Source: Rhopalosiphum padi
Taxonomy: Eukaryota > Arthropoda > Insecta > Hemiptera > Aphididae
DNA: 64,000 bases
NCBI RefSeq assembly: GCF_020882245.1
Contig: NC_083599.1
Location: 24,872,865-24,936,864, forward strand
Direction: 5' to 3'
Part shown: positions 1-11,922 of the stretch, piece after piece
Position numbering within the stretch: position 1 is the first letter of the stretch
Layout: the number at the start of each line of letters is the position of its first letter
Notes under the pieces: generated by a model
Databases searched by the model: none
Told to the model about the DNA's origin: nothing
The model's input: the letters and a program-made list of their open reading frames with translations, nothing else
Position numbers and translations under genes: made by a program

Positions 1-176
1 ATGAATAATTGCTAATAAGGCTTTAAGCATTCCTTTCCAAACAAATCTATTTATATACTAGAAGGAAAAAATATAATCTTAGTATCATAATAATAACATT
101 TAAATTTATTTCATCGAAATAAGTGTCAATTATATCAATGAAATAATGTACAACAAAAATGTGTTAAAATCATTAC

Positions 177-1752
177 CACATCATCAATATGATCACTTGG
201 ACTAATTTTATTATCCAGTGTGCGGTTAAGTTTACTGACAACTAAATTCCGGTATCCCTCTTCTTCCATTAACTTTTTGAATCTACTGAGCTTGAGCCAA
301 CCTATCCCATCTCCATCAAGAATTTGTTTTGTAACCTAAGATTTACAAGAACCTGTTAGTTTATACATCTATATGTCAATTAAAAATGATTTGGTGGTAT
401 GAATCATACATCCTTTAGAAACGTTTCATTATCCATGTGACTATTTGGTTTAACTGATTTTTTGTTTGGTATTTTTGTCGTTTCACTTAGTTTTCTCGGA
501 TTTGAGTGACGAATCAAACTAGATTTTTCAACTAAATCATTACGCCCGGCTGAAAATAAATAAATACGAGATATAAATACTAAAATATTGAATTTGTAAA
601 AAATATTTTAGAAAAAAAAATTGATTTACCTTTTGTCGGGAAAGGTCCAGAGGAAGTTCGTTCTTTAGTTTTAGTTACTGGCAACGTGAGCGACGACTTA
701 ATATTTTTTTGTTGTTTATTACCACCTAAAACATAATATTAAATTTCTTTGTGTTAATACTCAAATTATTTATTATTTATTTAGTATTTAAGCAAATCAT
801 GCTGACAATTCAGCATATTTCCATAAGAAAATATATAAAATGAAACAAAAGTACTGAATTAAAGACAAAAATCTAAGTAGGTAATGAGAGTTGAGGGTAC
901 TTTATAGTTGATTAGACAGATAAAATATAAATGTACCATTTATCCTAAAATTGGAATCAGTATATAAAGGAATAAAGTGAATATAAAAAGAATTTTATTA
1001 TGGTATCTATAGTAGGTAATAATAATTATTATTTTAACATAGATATGTTTTTGGTCTAGGTACAATGCTATTTTTATTTTTCATTATCTATTTTTTTTTT
1101 CGTAGTATCTAGGTTGCCTCTAACAACCGACACATAATATAATTAAGTTACTATACCAAGTTCTAAAAAATGGTTTCACAGACAAATTCCTGGTTAAACA
1201 TAACTATGATTCATTGTTTTTTCAGCTGAGAAAATGAATAATTTTTTAACATAGATAATATTATGTTTTGGGATGGATATAACTTTTCCATTTCTGACCA
1301 ATTACTGGTAAAAGATTTTACGTACCTAACGCTATTTATTGAAATCTGTTACTATAGCCACTTAATACTCATTATTCTTGGCGGTAATCAAAATATTGAT
1401 TTAAAATCTACTAATGGCCAAGAATTCATAGTGTTTATACCAACCCAAGGACATATCTATAATTCCTCAATTTTTCTTGTAGAGGAAAATATATAGTATT
1501 TTTTTTCTAATCCTTACCAAATAAATCAGTAAACATGCTTGTAGTTTGATTTGCCAATCCATTTATATCGTTTGATATATTTGAAAAAAAATCTTTTGTG
1601 GCACCAGTTCCCATCGATGTCACTGATGATTTTCTAATTTCCGAAATAGAACTCGTTGATATTGGGTTAGTTGATGGATTGTTGTCATTTATTTCATCAT
1701 CAAAACTAAGTTGTTGTGAGCTTAAAGACGTCGATTCACCTAATAATCCTAC
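177..1752 (-). CDS. Rab3-GEF: Rab3-GEF exons 17-20: post-DENN segment to window edge
   Basis: Exons 1752-1518, 725-630, 549-410 and 335-177. Exon 17 ends in SMFTDLFG and exon 18 contains LTLPVTKTKERTSSGPFP. Exon 19 has LVEKSSLIRHSNPRKL, comparable with MADD LVDQKSSVIKHSP. Exon 20 has VTKQILDGDGIGWLKLSRF and LVVSKLNRTLD, comparable with MADD VLDGQGVGWLNMKKV and FVLSKLNRM. Phases 0-1-1-0 agree. The donor after 177 shows that more exons follow to the left, including the C-terminal death-domain-like and PH-like parts of the family. Confidence 0.93.
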
Positions 1753-4700
1753 CTATAAAATAAATAAATATATATACAAATTAATAATATGTAATTGGTA
1801 TGTACATTATATTTATTATACCTATTCATGGAAAGGTATATTATTTAATATAATAATATATATTATATTTATAAATATTATATTCAAGATTTCAATGTTG
1901 AAATTTAAAATTACGTTTATGACAACAACGCATGTACCTAAATACCTATGTGTCTGACAGTACCTGTACAATTCATATCTAAAATAAAATATGGCGGCAG
2001 TGAAGTATTAAGGCCTTACAGATTTTATCTAAAGACTTATCACTAAACAAAATAAGTTCAAATTTATCTAGAAAGAGTTTGTAATTAAATATTGAACAAA
2101 TTTACTATGAAGTTAAATATAAAGGTTATAATTACTTATTATTTTAATAAATAAAATATATTGTAACATATTATATAAAATAATTATTTTCTATATTTTT
2201 TACTGTATTAAATTGCATTTAATTTATAATTATTTAAATAATTTTTAAATGCACATAGGTAGGTACTTATGAAATTTAAATTTTTAATAAATATCATTAT
2301 TATCATTAGTGTTAATTTTTTTCCGAGTCATCGAATGGTTAAATTGTTTCTACTGCATATTGAAAATTATTAAATATATATAATGTAAAATTTTGAAGAT
2401 AAATTTAAATTGTTTAAAACAATTAAGTTTGAGATATAAGCTTAATAATATATTTATAATAATATAAACAATACAAGTAGCCCCTACCTTAAATCCTTTT
2501 TTAGACGCTACTTGTTTTGCACTTTTAGTGAGGTCACCGATTGTACTTTTTCCAACATATGTTAAATCATCAAAAGTGTTTTTACTGACACCAGCCGCTG
2601 TTTTACTGGCTTCAAATGCAGTTTTACTAGCTTCGTGCACAGATTTTGTAGCTTCGCCTGCAGCTTTTTTTGCCTGAGTGGTCAATTTGTCTGCTACATG
2701 CGCTAGTATTCCTCCAGCTCCTTCTTGACTACTTTGCCTGGCTGTTTCTCTAACTAGTTCTTTGGCTTGAATAGCAAAATGTTCCAATATTGAATTATTT
2801 TGACTGGATTGTCTTGTCAACTGTTGGTGTAAGCTATTTATACTTCCCTTTCTTGACGAGGGTGGACTAGACGTTATATTTTGTTTCTTTTCTAGTGCCC
2901 CCGGTAATGTTTGATAGAATTCGGATGACTAAAATAAAAAAATAAAATAGCCAGAAATTAAAATTATGTGTGAATGAATACTATTATACATAATATTTAT
3001 GAAATAATTAATAGTAAATTGTATAATAAATCACTTTATACAGTTTTTATAATAATATAATGTTAAGATGTTAAATATACAGTTTTAGTTTCAACTTACT
3101 GTAGATGTTTGCGATGTAGGTCTAAAATTACTATTTTGTTTTTGTTCTACAACTACATGGTTTAAAGCAGAATCACTACCACCTGTGTTATGTCTGCTTA
3201 GAAGAAGTTTGTTACTCGTAGCAGTTGCAGCCAACTGTGAAGGTGATTGTTGCAATTGGCTAGATCTAACGATATCCTACAATTTGACAAATATATTTGT
3301 GGATAGTATTTATATTTATGATATGATTTTAAAAATGTGCTTGATTTAGAAATGTATTATTGAGTTGTGAAAAGTTGGAGGATTAGGAGGTTATAAAGGT
3401 ATGAAACATGAAGTCATTGGAATAAATTAATGTGATAAGTGTATTCTACAATCTACATACCTACCAATGTCATTTGACTATTTAAGCGTGGCAAGTTGAG
3501 CACATGTAAATAAATTTAATTTCAACAAACGTGCCAGTCTATAGCTTGTGAACTCTAAAAACTAATTTTTTTTTAGGTAAACACTTTGTATGCTTATCAT
3601 GCTATAGTTATTTTATTATTTTCATTGCTGTGCGAAGATTAAATATCATACGTAATACGTAAATCAAGAAAATACCTATATGACTTAATGTTAAAATTAT
3701 ATTTACTATTTTATTAGTCGGGTTTATAATTGGGTAAAAATTAAAGTTTTTATAATGTAGATAGTAATTAATAATTACCTACCTATATGTGTTATATAAT
3801 TAATATTAATAGAAGGTACTTAAGTGTTAGTATTGGGCCCGCGAGCTATCGAGAAAATCTCCGTGAGCCGCTAAAAATATGGGCCGATTATGAGTGTTTT
3901 GTCGTACCTAATTTTATTTTTTTATGATAACGATAAATTAGTGCTAACATTAGTAAAACATATAACTGATTCGAATTATTAAACCGTACAGAAGCTGCCA
4001 TACGTTAGAAATCCTAAATCTAAGTCTAAGTAATCTAATACTTTGACTATTCGGCGTTGCGTACACGGGTGACCGGACTCCATACGTATAGTTGAAAACG
4101 GAGAGCGAAGAAAACAGGAGAATCTACATATATTGACTTGACCTACAACTTACAAAGTATTTAGGAACTTTGTATACTTAACCAATTATGTACAATCAAT
4201 TATAATATAATAATAGGTTATTATTCAATAATTGATACGTCTTGTATTAAAATGATGTTAATATAACTAATATAAGTATATAAGTACCTACCTATCATAC
4301 AATTAAATAATCTAAATATATATTTTTTTTATTTGAAACCGATAAAACGACTATAAACAGTAGCTAATTAAGTATATTATAATTAAGTTTTTTTTTCTAG
4401 ACATGTACTTTTGTTGGTAAATGGTAAGTTACTTTTTATATACCTAAGTTTATTTTTACAATAATCAAACATCAATAATGTAATCTTAATAAATTATTTA
4501 CAGGAAATTTTGCCTGTTCTCATGTATATGCTCAAATCGCCACGCTCAATTCACGGGTCTCCGCTTTTCGTGTAGCTAGGTTTAATGTAAATTATCTACC
4601 TTTCATAAGTATTAGTTACTTACTCTAAACATTATAATAATAATGATATTGTGTGAAATATGAATTACTATTGAGCTATTATATTACCATGAAAAAATAT

Positions 4701-7700
4701 TTTATTTTTTCTCCGATTATAATTAAATTAATTTGTTTGACAATTAGTTTCAATATGATAAATAATTTGAATACAGAAATCAATACGATAATGATATTAA
4801 AACAATATTTAACGTTTGAATTTTTAAATAAAAATATCGGACATAGATATTTAATTTTTTACGGTTATTCACATTTATCCGCCAGATAAGTTTATCCGAT
4901 GGATCCGACGAATCTGGCGGATAACTGAATGAATGAAAAACCGGGCCTTAATTGAATGAAAATATTATTTATTCACGATAATTATAATTAAATGTATTAG
5001 GTAATGATTAATATTTTAGCTTGTATTATTATGTACATTGGTATAGTATCGGTTAATTATTTTGATTGGAAACTCAAAAATGTATTAAAAATAGTTAATT
5101 CGATAGAAATGATATTTTTTATAGTTATACTCTAGCACTTATTTAGTTTAGGATTGTAGTAGTTGAACTAAAAATACAAACTATTAAAGATTCGGGTTTA
5201 AACATGGGCGAGCTCATGTCACTGTGGCTACTGGACGGCGATGATCCAATAGATTTACTGCCGATTGATTCTATGGTCCCATCATCGTCTGGGCTATCAT
5301 CTGATGTCAATGGGAATTGTAATGTTATTGGTGGTTCATAAGCAGAATGTACTCCTTGTATTATTGGTCCAATATTGAGTCTTTGACTTTCTAAATAAAT
5401 ATAATATAATATGTTTGTTATTCGTATACATTTTAAGGCAGCAATGTACTATTGTACTATGTATTTGAATAAATAGTATAATATTTATAAATTATTATAA
5501 TAAATACCTATTTTCACAATTTTTTCACCAGTAACACTGTGTTTGAAATCTTCGCGATAAATTTCTGGTCTCTCGTCTTCACTGCTACTGGTATCACTAC
5601 CGCCACTATCAGACTGATGACTCCTTTCAGCTATGTAAATACAAAATAAGTATATTTGTCTTTTATATATTAAAACATATCTAACGTGTCAGAAATTATA
5701 TTACCTATCGCCGAAGAAGGTTGGTTGGAATTTACATTTATATTCATTATATTTTGAATCGAACAATTTTCTTGCCACACGGTAAATATAACAGGCTCTA
5801 AGGTATTTGCAAACCATTTAAGCTTATCGCCAATCATAGACGGGTCGTTAACACCTGTTTGAATCCGTTGGAAGACCACATTGTTTGGTGTCAATGCCCA
5901 TTCGGCAAAATAATCAACTGCTTGTGTTCGAGCCAGTTGACACGTGAAAAGTGAAGGGTTAGGGCGGCTCTTCAGAAAAGAATTTATTTGAAAGAATACT
6001 ACAGGTCTAGGGTAGAGCCTCAGTGTTCGTGAATGTTCTGTTAGGTTGGCCAATACGTCACCCGACAAGAAGAAACGAACCATAGCCACTCTAATTGCAA
6101 TATCTACTGAATCGATATCGACAGTATTGTACGCTGTATTTATCGACGTTTGTCTTCTAAAAAAAAAAAAGTAAAGTGCCGTGTTTAAGACTTAAGTATT
6201 TAGCGCATTAAAGAAAAAATAAATTTGTATGTGAATGGTAAGTGTAGTGGATACGTTAAACAAATAACCATTACTCCAATGATTTAATAATTGGAAAATT
6301 AAGAAATTAAAAAAGAGGGGTTATTGAGTGTACCTATCTATTATATTTTGGCGTTAATGAAACAATTTGAGATAACCAATTTATAAGTCTAATTTTATTG
6401 TTAAAATATTAAATCTAAATATTAAAAAAAAATTAGACTTTTTGTTAGCGCACATCATGTACAGCTGTCGAATAAAAAATAATGTGACCATTACCCTAAC
6501 AAAAATTATCATATTTAAATATATAATTTTAAAAGACTAAGATATAAAATAAAGTTATTTAGGACAACCTGTACGGAATGATCCATTTAACATTAGTGAT
6601 TTCCAGAGTTAATCAAAATTTTTTTTTTAAATTTAAAAGTAATTAAAATATATAATTATTAAGGAATTAACTATAGTCTATGATAGTATATTCTGAATAA
6701 GCAAATCTATAACATAGACCAGAGATTCCCGTGCCGCGAAATTATTTGAAAAATATTTTTAGTATATAGTAGAATTCATTCTAATGAATAAATATTATTA
6801 TTACCTTATTTCGTTTCCTCGATTTGTACTATTATCAGTGTTTACGACATTACTATTTAATTGAAAGTTTTCCATTTTTCTTTTTGAGATATCTTCACCT
6901 GTACTCGTATATTCTATTGGAGGCCGCGATGTTGACATAATTTCATTTTCCGGAAAACTATTTGTTGTTTTATTATAAATATTTATTCGCGAAAGTCCAT
7001 TTAAAGCCTATTTAAACATAAATAAAATAAGAATAAATTGTTATATTCACAAGTTTATTAATTGTTATGATGATAATAATTACAGATTTCAAATTATTTT
7101 TCAAAGTTGACGCTTCAGACTTGGGTAATTGTGGTATAGCATCTTCTCGGTTAACAACTATCGGTGGTGTTATTTTATTTGAATCCAAATCTACTATCCA
7201 AACGTCTTTTGGAAATCTGAAACATAAAAGAATGTTTATTGTAATGCATACATGATAATCATTAAATCATCCACAACTAACCTGAAATCTCGTTTTGTTG
7301 AAAAAAAACTGGACGGAACTCCAACAACATAAGGCACAGGACTCTCGAATAGCTAAAAGTTATATAAAAGGTAATTGAATTATGTAATTTATTATTCAAA
7401 CGCATGTATTAATATCAATATTAATGTATTGCGTTTTTTTATTATTATTATTTTACCATTTCCGATTTTGGTAAGCTTGTAGGTAGTAATGGTATAACAG
7501 TAAACATGTATTGCAAGGGATACATAAGGGCCACTAAAGCCATTACTGACATAGTGAGAGCATTATAATCCTTCGATTGGAAGACAACCTAAAGTTTAAC
7601 ACAATATTAGTAAAATGCACAATATAACTAATAGAGTTATCTTGAACGTTATCTATTATATTAAATAAAATATTGTTTATTTACTTACTTTACTTTCTAA

Positions 7701-10700
7701 TAATATAATAGTTAATACGTAAAGACACGTATCTACTCCCAACAATTCTAATGGTAAATGTAAAGGGAAATCAATTAGTGAAAATCTCGTGTGATCGGGT
7801 AACGCGAAAGCCAGTGGTGGCTGTCGCTCGTTTTGTGAAAACAAATAAACCTATATGAAAATAAATTCCATTTAATAAAGGCATAAATATATATTTTACT
7901 TAAAATTTCTTAAATCAATGTATGAATCAACTTAGAATAATTAATTGTCTTAGGTATAAAAAAAATATAAAACTAAAATAAAAGGTTAAAAAAGTGAATA
8001 TTTTTATAGATTGTGTTTTATACATTTTGTTAGATTTTCTGAATCAATCTAATTGATACTTATAGGTATATATCTACTACCTAGGTTATGTGAATCCATT
8101 ATTTAAGAATTCAGAGAAAGATTGAAGAAAATAGAGACGGTATAAAATTAATATACATTGTAAGTTACAAAATATTTATTGTGGAAAAACTACAAGAAAA
8201 GAAAATATACGATACTTGTGGACTAATTGTGTTTTACGAACTTTTACAGAATTTGTTGAAATTGCAAAAAATTACAAACTATTTTGTAGTTAGGAATTCA
8301 TATAAATTTTCTTTTTATATCTAAGTTTTGAAAATTTAATATAAGATTCTTTATAAATCATTCATACTGAAACCATAAAAATCTAATAAATATATGAAAA
8401 GCAATTATTTTTTATTGACGTTTTAAGCTTACATTATCGTCTTAAATTATCAAATTACCGTAATAATGTTATAGTAATACTATAAGTTAAATAAATTACT
8501 TAAACAGCTATATAAAAAGTCATATCAAAAAACATAACTAGTGATATAGGCTGACAAATTGCCTTCGCCTTTCGTCTTCGTTTTTTTATATACAATAATA
8601 AATCATTGAATATAACACACTCATAATAGTGACTTACTCGACACCTATAATGTACAGCAGGGCGGTACTCTTTCCTATCTTTTTTAATTTGTTTTCTATA
8701 AATCGACGTGATAGTTGTTCTTATTTAATTTATCTTACTTCTAATTTGGTCTTTCCTGGTACAGGAACTGGAGTGCTGAGCAAACGTAAAATCCACATTT
8801 CAAGTTCTTTGATAAACCGTATAATTCTCGGTGAATTTGCTTGAGTTAAAAATCCAGTCAATAAACTCCATATACATTCTTTTCTATATACGAAAACGTT
8901 TAACCATTAGTTATGATACCAATTCTAAGTGTTTTCAAGTGTTATATGTACCTTTTATGTCCTTCTTTTCTGCTACGATTGATTTTTTTATTGCACGAAT
9001 CGATAAGGCTTTTTAAATAAAACAAACATGTACGAAAACTTGAAAATAATGGATGATGAGAAAGAAGACACAACGATGTTAGAGAATATAAATCTTGGGA
9101 TTCCTGAAATAATTAATAACGAAAATTAACAATTTTTTAGGTATAAAATAAATTATAGGCATAAATTATGAACATAATAGACTGATTTTATTAATTTTTG
9201 GGTAATAAATAAAAATAAAAATAAATAATGTGTTCAAAACTTCAAATAATTTAATAAAAATCAAAATCAATTGTTGAACACTTACTGGCTGTGATGAGAT
9301 ATTTTGTGTGACTTTATCGTTTGTCTGATCTGTGGGATGTTCTTGAGACATTGATTTGCCAAAAGAAGTTGTAGAATGACTGTAAATAAAATACATTAAT
9401 ACAAATTTTATTAATTAATATTAATTCATATTTTGGGTCAAAATATATGCTGTGAAATATGTAAGTACTAAATTGTTTTATTATAATCGTCAAGATAAAA
9501 AAAATCTAATTTAATACGTAGTTTTAAAATAATTATTATAATCTATCTAAAGCAGTAAAGTTAGTGTAAATTATTATAAATAGGTATCTACCTACTTACA
9601 ACTAATTAAATTTATTCATCAACTAAAATTTATCATAATTTTCAAAAATAGAAAACCAACATTAAAAATTGATTTAACGATTTAATCGTAATTATTAAGT
9701 ATTTTATTAATTTGTCTACATGAGTATGTCTTTTGATCTTATTTTACTTATCATTCAGAAAAATAAATAATTGTTTGATATGGTTATAGTTAAATAAACG
9801 CATTTCATTTTTCAATATGAACTACGCAAGTATCACGATGATACATTAATACATTACTCATCTAAATAATTAATATGTTTATATGCTTTAATGTTCTAAC
9901 ATATATTTATTTTCGTAATTTAAATTTACTTATTATCGTGTTTATAGTAATTTCTTTGATTTCCTTATCATTTAAGTGAATATATATAAATAACTAGAGC
10001 TGTGTCAACTAGTTTACTAATTGAAAAGTTGCAAAATCTGAAAAAGAGACTATTTATATCTATCAAGGTTCTTGTTTTCAATTTCTTTCGATTTAACTCT
10101 TATGTTAAAAACAATAGTACGAAAAATAATTTGATTGGATTAAAATACATACAATTCGAACGGTGTCCATTTTTTCAAGAATTTTTTTAAGTTTAATTAA
10201 TTAATAAGAAATTAGGGCAAATGTTGTATTTTAGAATTCACTTCAGTGTTATAGGTACCTTTAGTCATACAACATTATTAAACTTATAGTGTATTTTTCG
10301 TGTAAGTATATTTTAACCTGTCGTAGCATATATTGTAAAATAATAAATCAAATACACACTATTCATCAAAAAAATCATTAGTAGTAAACTTTTAAAATCT
10401 AATAATTAATTAGAAAACCTTGATGTTATACTGATTTATTTTAACATTTTAATGCTATAAAGGTTAATAGGTTTCTATATGATTTTTTTTTATTATTAAA
10501 TTTTATTAGTTAATAGTTAATAGGTAGTTAATTATGTTCGTTATTTACATATGATTAGTTAATGGTTATAAATACTTGGAAACAAATTTGAAGTTGAGTA
10601 TATTCAATAATAAACATATTTTTTGATAATTTAAGTATTGTAATAAAATCAATAACTTAATATCAACATTTTTTAATTTTTAAAATGAATGAGTCAAAAT

Positions 10701-11922
10701 TAGTTTTGTATTTTTAAAATAAAAACATTATGTTACATTTATTAAATTATCTTAAAGCATTACCATCTTAAAAATACCGAAGAATGATTGTTTTGTGGTT
10801 TCTTTACACACTGTTCATCATTTATGTTTATATTCTTTGAAGTATTTGTAAAACATTGACCGACGCGTCTGTAAAAATTTACACACACGCCGTATCTAGT
10901 TCGGGCTATTGGACAAAAAAAATATTTATCAAATAAAACTTCCGATAAAATAAAAATGATTAGATTTCTTAAGGTGAATTATACTGACTTGTATCTTTAT
11001 CTGTTAGTGTAAATACAAATGATGTAACTTTGTTCGATTCAGATCGGCTATGCTTGAAGGAAACACATCCTTCTGGTTGACAAAAATATGACATCGTTTC
11101 CGGTAGTATAAAATCTTTATGGTCTTCTGCTGGATACCGTCGGAGTAATTCTGGGTTCTAAAGTTATCAAAACCATCAAGTTAATAGAATTTTATACGTT
11201 TTTAGTTGAATATTTTAATTTTTAGGTATGATAATTTGCAATAAAAAAAAAATCATTTTAAATCGACATTCTTTAAATATCAAGAACAAACATTTTAATT
11301 GTTAGGTAGTTGTAATACAAATAATTAGAAGAGCTAGTTAAAGTTATATTTTTAATATTATTGGAAATAATCTGTTTGGAATATCAATAAATAACTTTCA
11401 AGTAATCCAAACTATTTAGTTTTAAATTTGAACTTTTTTATAAATTAGACATATTTATTTTTCTTAGGTATTGATTCTTAAGCTTAAGGTAAAACTTTCG
11501 GAAAACCAATGGAATCTAACTATCTGTTTTTCAAGCGTGCATAAAAGTCTAATTAATTGAATTATTATTAAAGTGCCATTTAGCCACTCAATATTTTATC
11601 ACACAACAAATACCTATTATACACCCGATTGGTAAGCAGTACCTAGTACCCAGTATCTAATTTTTGTATGTGTCACTATAGACAGATTTTCTTGAATGAT
11701 TATTCATAATGAATAATAAGATGCATAAATTATTGTAGGTACCTGAATATAAAAGTTGTCATCACTACTGGATACCGTTGAACTGACTCCGCTGTAATCG
11801 TCGTTGTTGGTTCCATTATTTTGTAACTCGTATAAAGAACTTCTTTTTGAAGAATTGGGATGAGCTCCGACAATAGCTAAATAGTCGATCAGCCGAGGGC
11901 AAAAGAATTGGCTCTCGCTCAT
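177..11922 (-). CDS. Rab3-GEF: Rab3 GDP-GTP exchange factor (MADD/DENN), 3'-partial, 20 exons
   Basis: DENN-domain exchange factor that activates Rab3 (and Rab27) on synaptic and secretory vesicles; vertebrate MADD also binds the TNF receptor death domain. Exons (5' to 3'): 11922-11743, 11157-10989, 10905-10764, 9379-9286, 9103-8952, 8883-8739, 7850-7689, 7588-7457, 7352-7282, 7216-7084, 7007-6805, 6156-5705, 5630-5508, 5390-5182, 3276-3100, 2928-2488, 1752-1518, 725-630, 549-410, 335-177. Every boundary is GT/AG and all phases join into 1205 open codons with no stop. Motifs matching the family include FCPRLIDYL near the start, SLCLLSHHP, ALPDHTRFSLIDFPLHLP, VWIVDLDSN, RTLRLYPRPVV and DGDGIGWL. 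The last exon ends at a GT donor (176-175), so the C-terminus lies off the left edge. Identity is near certain; single exon edges could shift by a few bases. Confidence 0.96.
2488..2928 (-). CDS. Rab3-GEF: Rab3-GEF exon 16: helical heptad-like Ala/Lys repeats
   Basis: A 441-bp in-frame exon (147 codons). The first part is Ser/Gln-rich (TSSPPSSRKGS, LTRQSSQNNS). The second part is an Ala/Lys/Ser-rich helix with near 7-residue periodicity: AKKAAGE, ATKSVHE, ASKTAFE, ASKTAAG, VSKNTFD. It then runs through YVGKSTIGDLTKSAKQ to donor GTAGGG. The pattern suggests an amphipathic membrane-surface helix or coiled coil. Phase 0 at both ends makes it skippable without frame loss. Confidence 0.9.
3100..5630 (-). 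CDS. Rab3-GEF: Rab3-GEF exons 13-15: acidic/serine-rich disordered linker
   Basis: Exons 5630-5508, 5390-5182 and 3276-3100. Exon 13 encodes a Ser/Asp run (SDSGGSDTSSSEDERPEI) equivalent to the Ser/Asp region after the DENN module of MADD. Exon 14 has SDDSPDDDGTIES and a Ser-rich GSSPSSSHSDMSSP; exon 15 is Gln/Ser-rich. Exon 14 uses a weaker donor (GTTTGT). Phases 1-1-0-0 join cleanly. The segment is expected to be intrinsically disordered and is the least conserved part of the gene. Confidence 0.85.
4875..4924. repeat. Perfect 13-bp inverted repeat (hairpin)
   Basis: TTATCCGCCAGAT (4875-4887) and ATCTGGCGGATAA (4912-4924) are perfect inverted copies with a 24-bp spacer that holds another TTATCCG copy. 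It lies in the intron between Rab3-GEF exons 15 and 14, in a slightly GC-richer patch. It may be the core of a small foldback element; no target duplication was recognised. Confidence 0.7.
5705..7007 (-). CDS. Rab3-GEF: Rab3-GEF exons 11-12: linker and dDENN
   Basis: Exon 11 (7007-6805) is a polar linker (NKTTNSFPENEI, RPPIEYTSTGEDI). Exon 12 (6156-5705) begins RRQTSINTAYNTVDIDSVDI and continues VAMVRFFLSG, SRTLRLYPRPVVFFQINSFL, LARTQAVDYFAEWAL and IGDKLKWF. This is the downstream DENN lobe and matches MADD closely (human VAMVRFFNS, RTLRLFPRPVVAFQ, LARTQAVEYFGEW). Exon 12 ends in phase 1 at donor GTAATA. Confidence 0.95.
7084..9103 (-). CDS. Rab3-GEF: Rab3-GEF exons 5-10: cDENN catalytic core
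   Basis: Exons 9103-8952, 8883-8739, 7850-7689, 7588-7457, 7352-7282 and 7216-7084 encode about 265 residues. Landmarks in order: LTSLCLLSHHPLFSSFRTCL, ELEMWILRLLSTPVPVPG, FALPDHTRFSLIDFPLHLPL, ELLGVDTCLYVLTIILLESK, VVFQSKDYNALTMSVMALVA, PYVVGVPSSFF and DVWIVDLDSN. This central DENN lobe contacts the Rab switch regions in DENN exchange factors. The exons follow each other with introns from about 65 bp to over 800 bp, and the phases agree (0-2-0-0-0-2-0). Confidence 0.95.
8517..8690 (+). repeat. Interspersed repeat, copy 1
   Basis: Carries the string ATATAGGCTGACAAAT, then CATTGAAT..ACACAC, AGTGACTTACTCGAC, GTACAGCAGGGCG and TACTCTTTCC. The same ordered motifs recur at 26185-26330 and 55320-55480. 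It lies in the intron between Rab3-GEF exons 7 and 6. Probably a degraded transposon end; the family was not identified. Confidence 0.55.
9286..9379 (-). CDS. Rab3-GEF: Rab3-GEF exon 4: low-complexity linker between uDENN and cDENN
   Basis: A 94-bp exon with acceptor TTTACAG and donor GTAAGT. It encodes a polar Ser/Thr/Gln/Asn-rich segment containing MSQEHPTDQTNDKV, corresponding in position to the variable charged insert between the uDENN and cDENN lobes of MADD. It enters in phase 2 and leaves in phase 0. It has no recognisable fold and could be a regulated (cassette) exon together with the 3' part of exon 3. Confidence 0.8.
10764..11922 (-). CDS. Rab3-GEF: Rab3-GEF exons 1-3: start codon and uDENN region
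   Basis: Exon 1 (11922-11743) starts at ATG 11922-11920 and encodes MSESQFFCPRLIDYLAIVGA followed by a Ser/Asn-rich stretch. This start is preferred over an upstream in-frame ATG at 12006 because the family begins a few residues before FCPRL. Exon 2 (11157-10989) encodes NPELLRRYP, FCQPEGCVSF and FVFTLTDKDT; exon 3 (10905-10764) encodes TRYGVCVNFYR. Together they match the upstream DENN lobe (roughly residues 10-140). Exon 3 has two possible donors: after 10778 (phase 0) and after 10764 (phase 2). Only the longer form joins exon 4 in frame. Confidence 0.93.

Noticed and set aside
1263..1957. Plus-strand open frames of 77 and 119 codons
   Set aside because: The second is antisense to Rab3-GEF exon 17; the first is AT-driven with no family resemblance.
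3836..4940. Possible large element bounded by GGGCCCG and CGGGCC words
   Set aside because: The ends do not form a convincing inverted repeat and no target duplication was found.
8629..9016. Plus-strand open frames
   Set aside because: They lie antisense to Rab3-GEF exons 6 and 5, whose minus-strand translation matches the DENN family.
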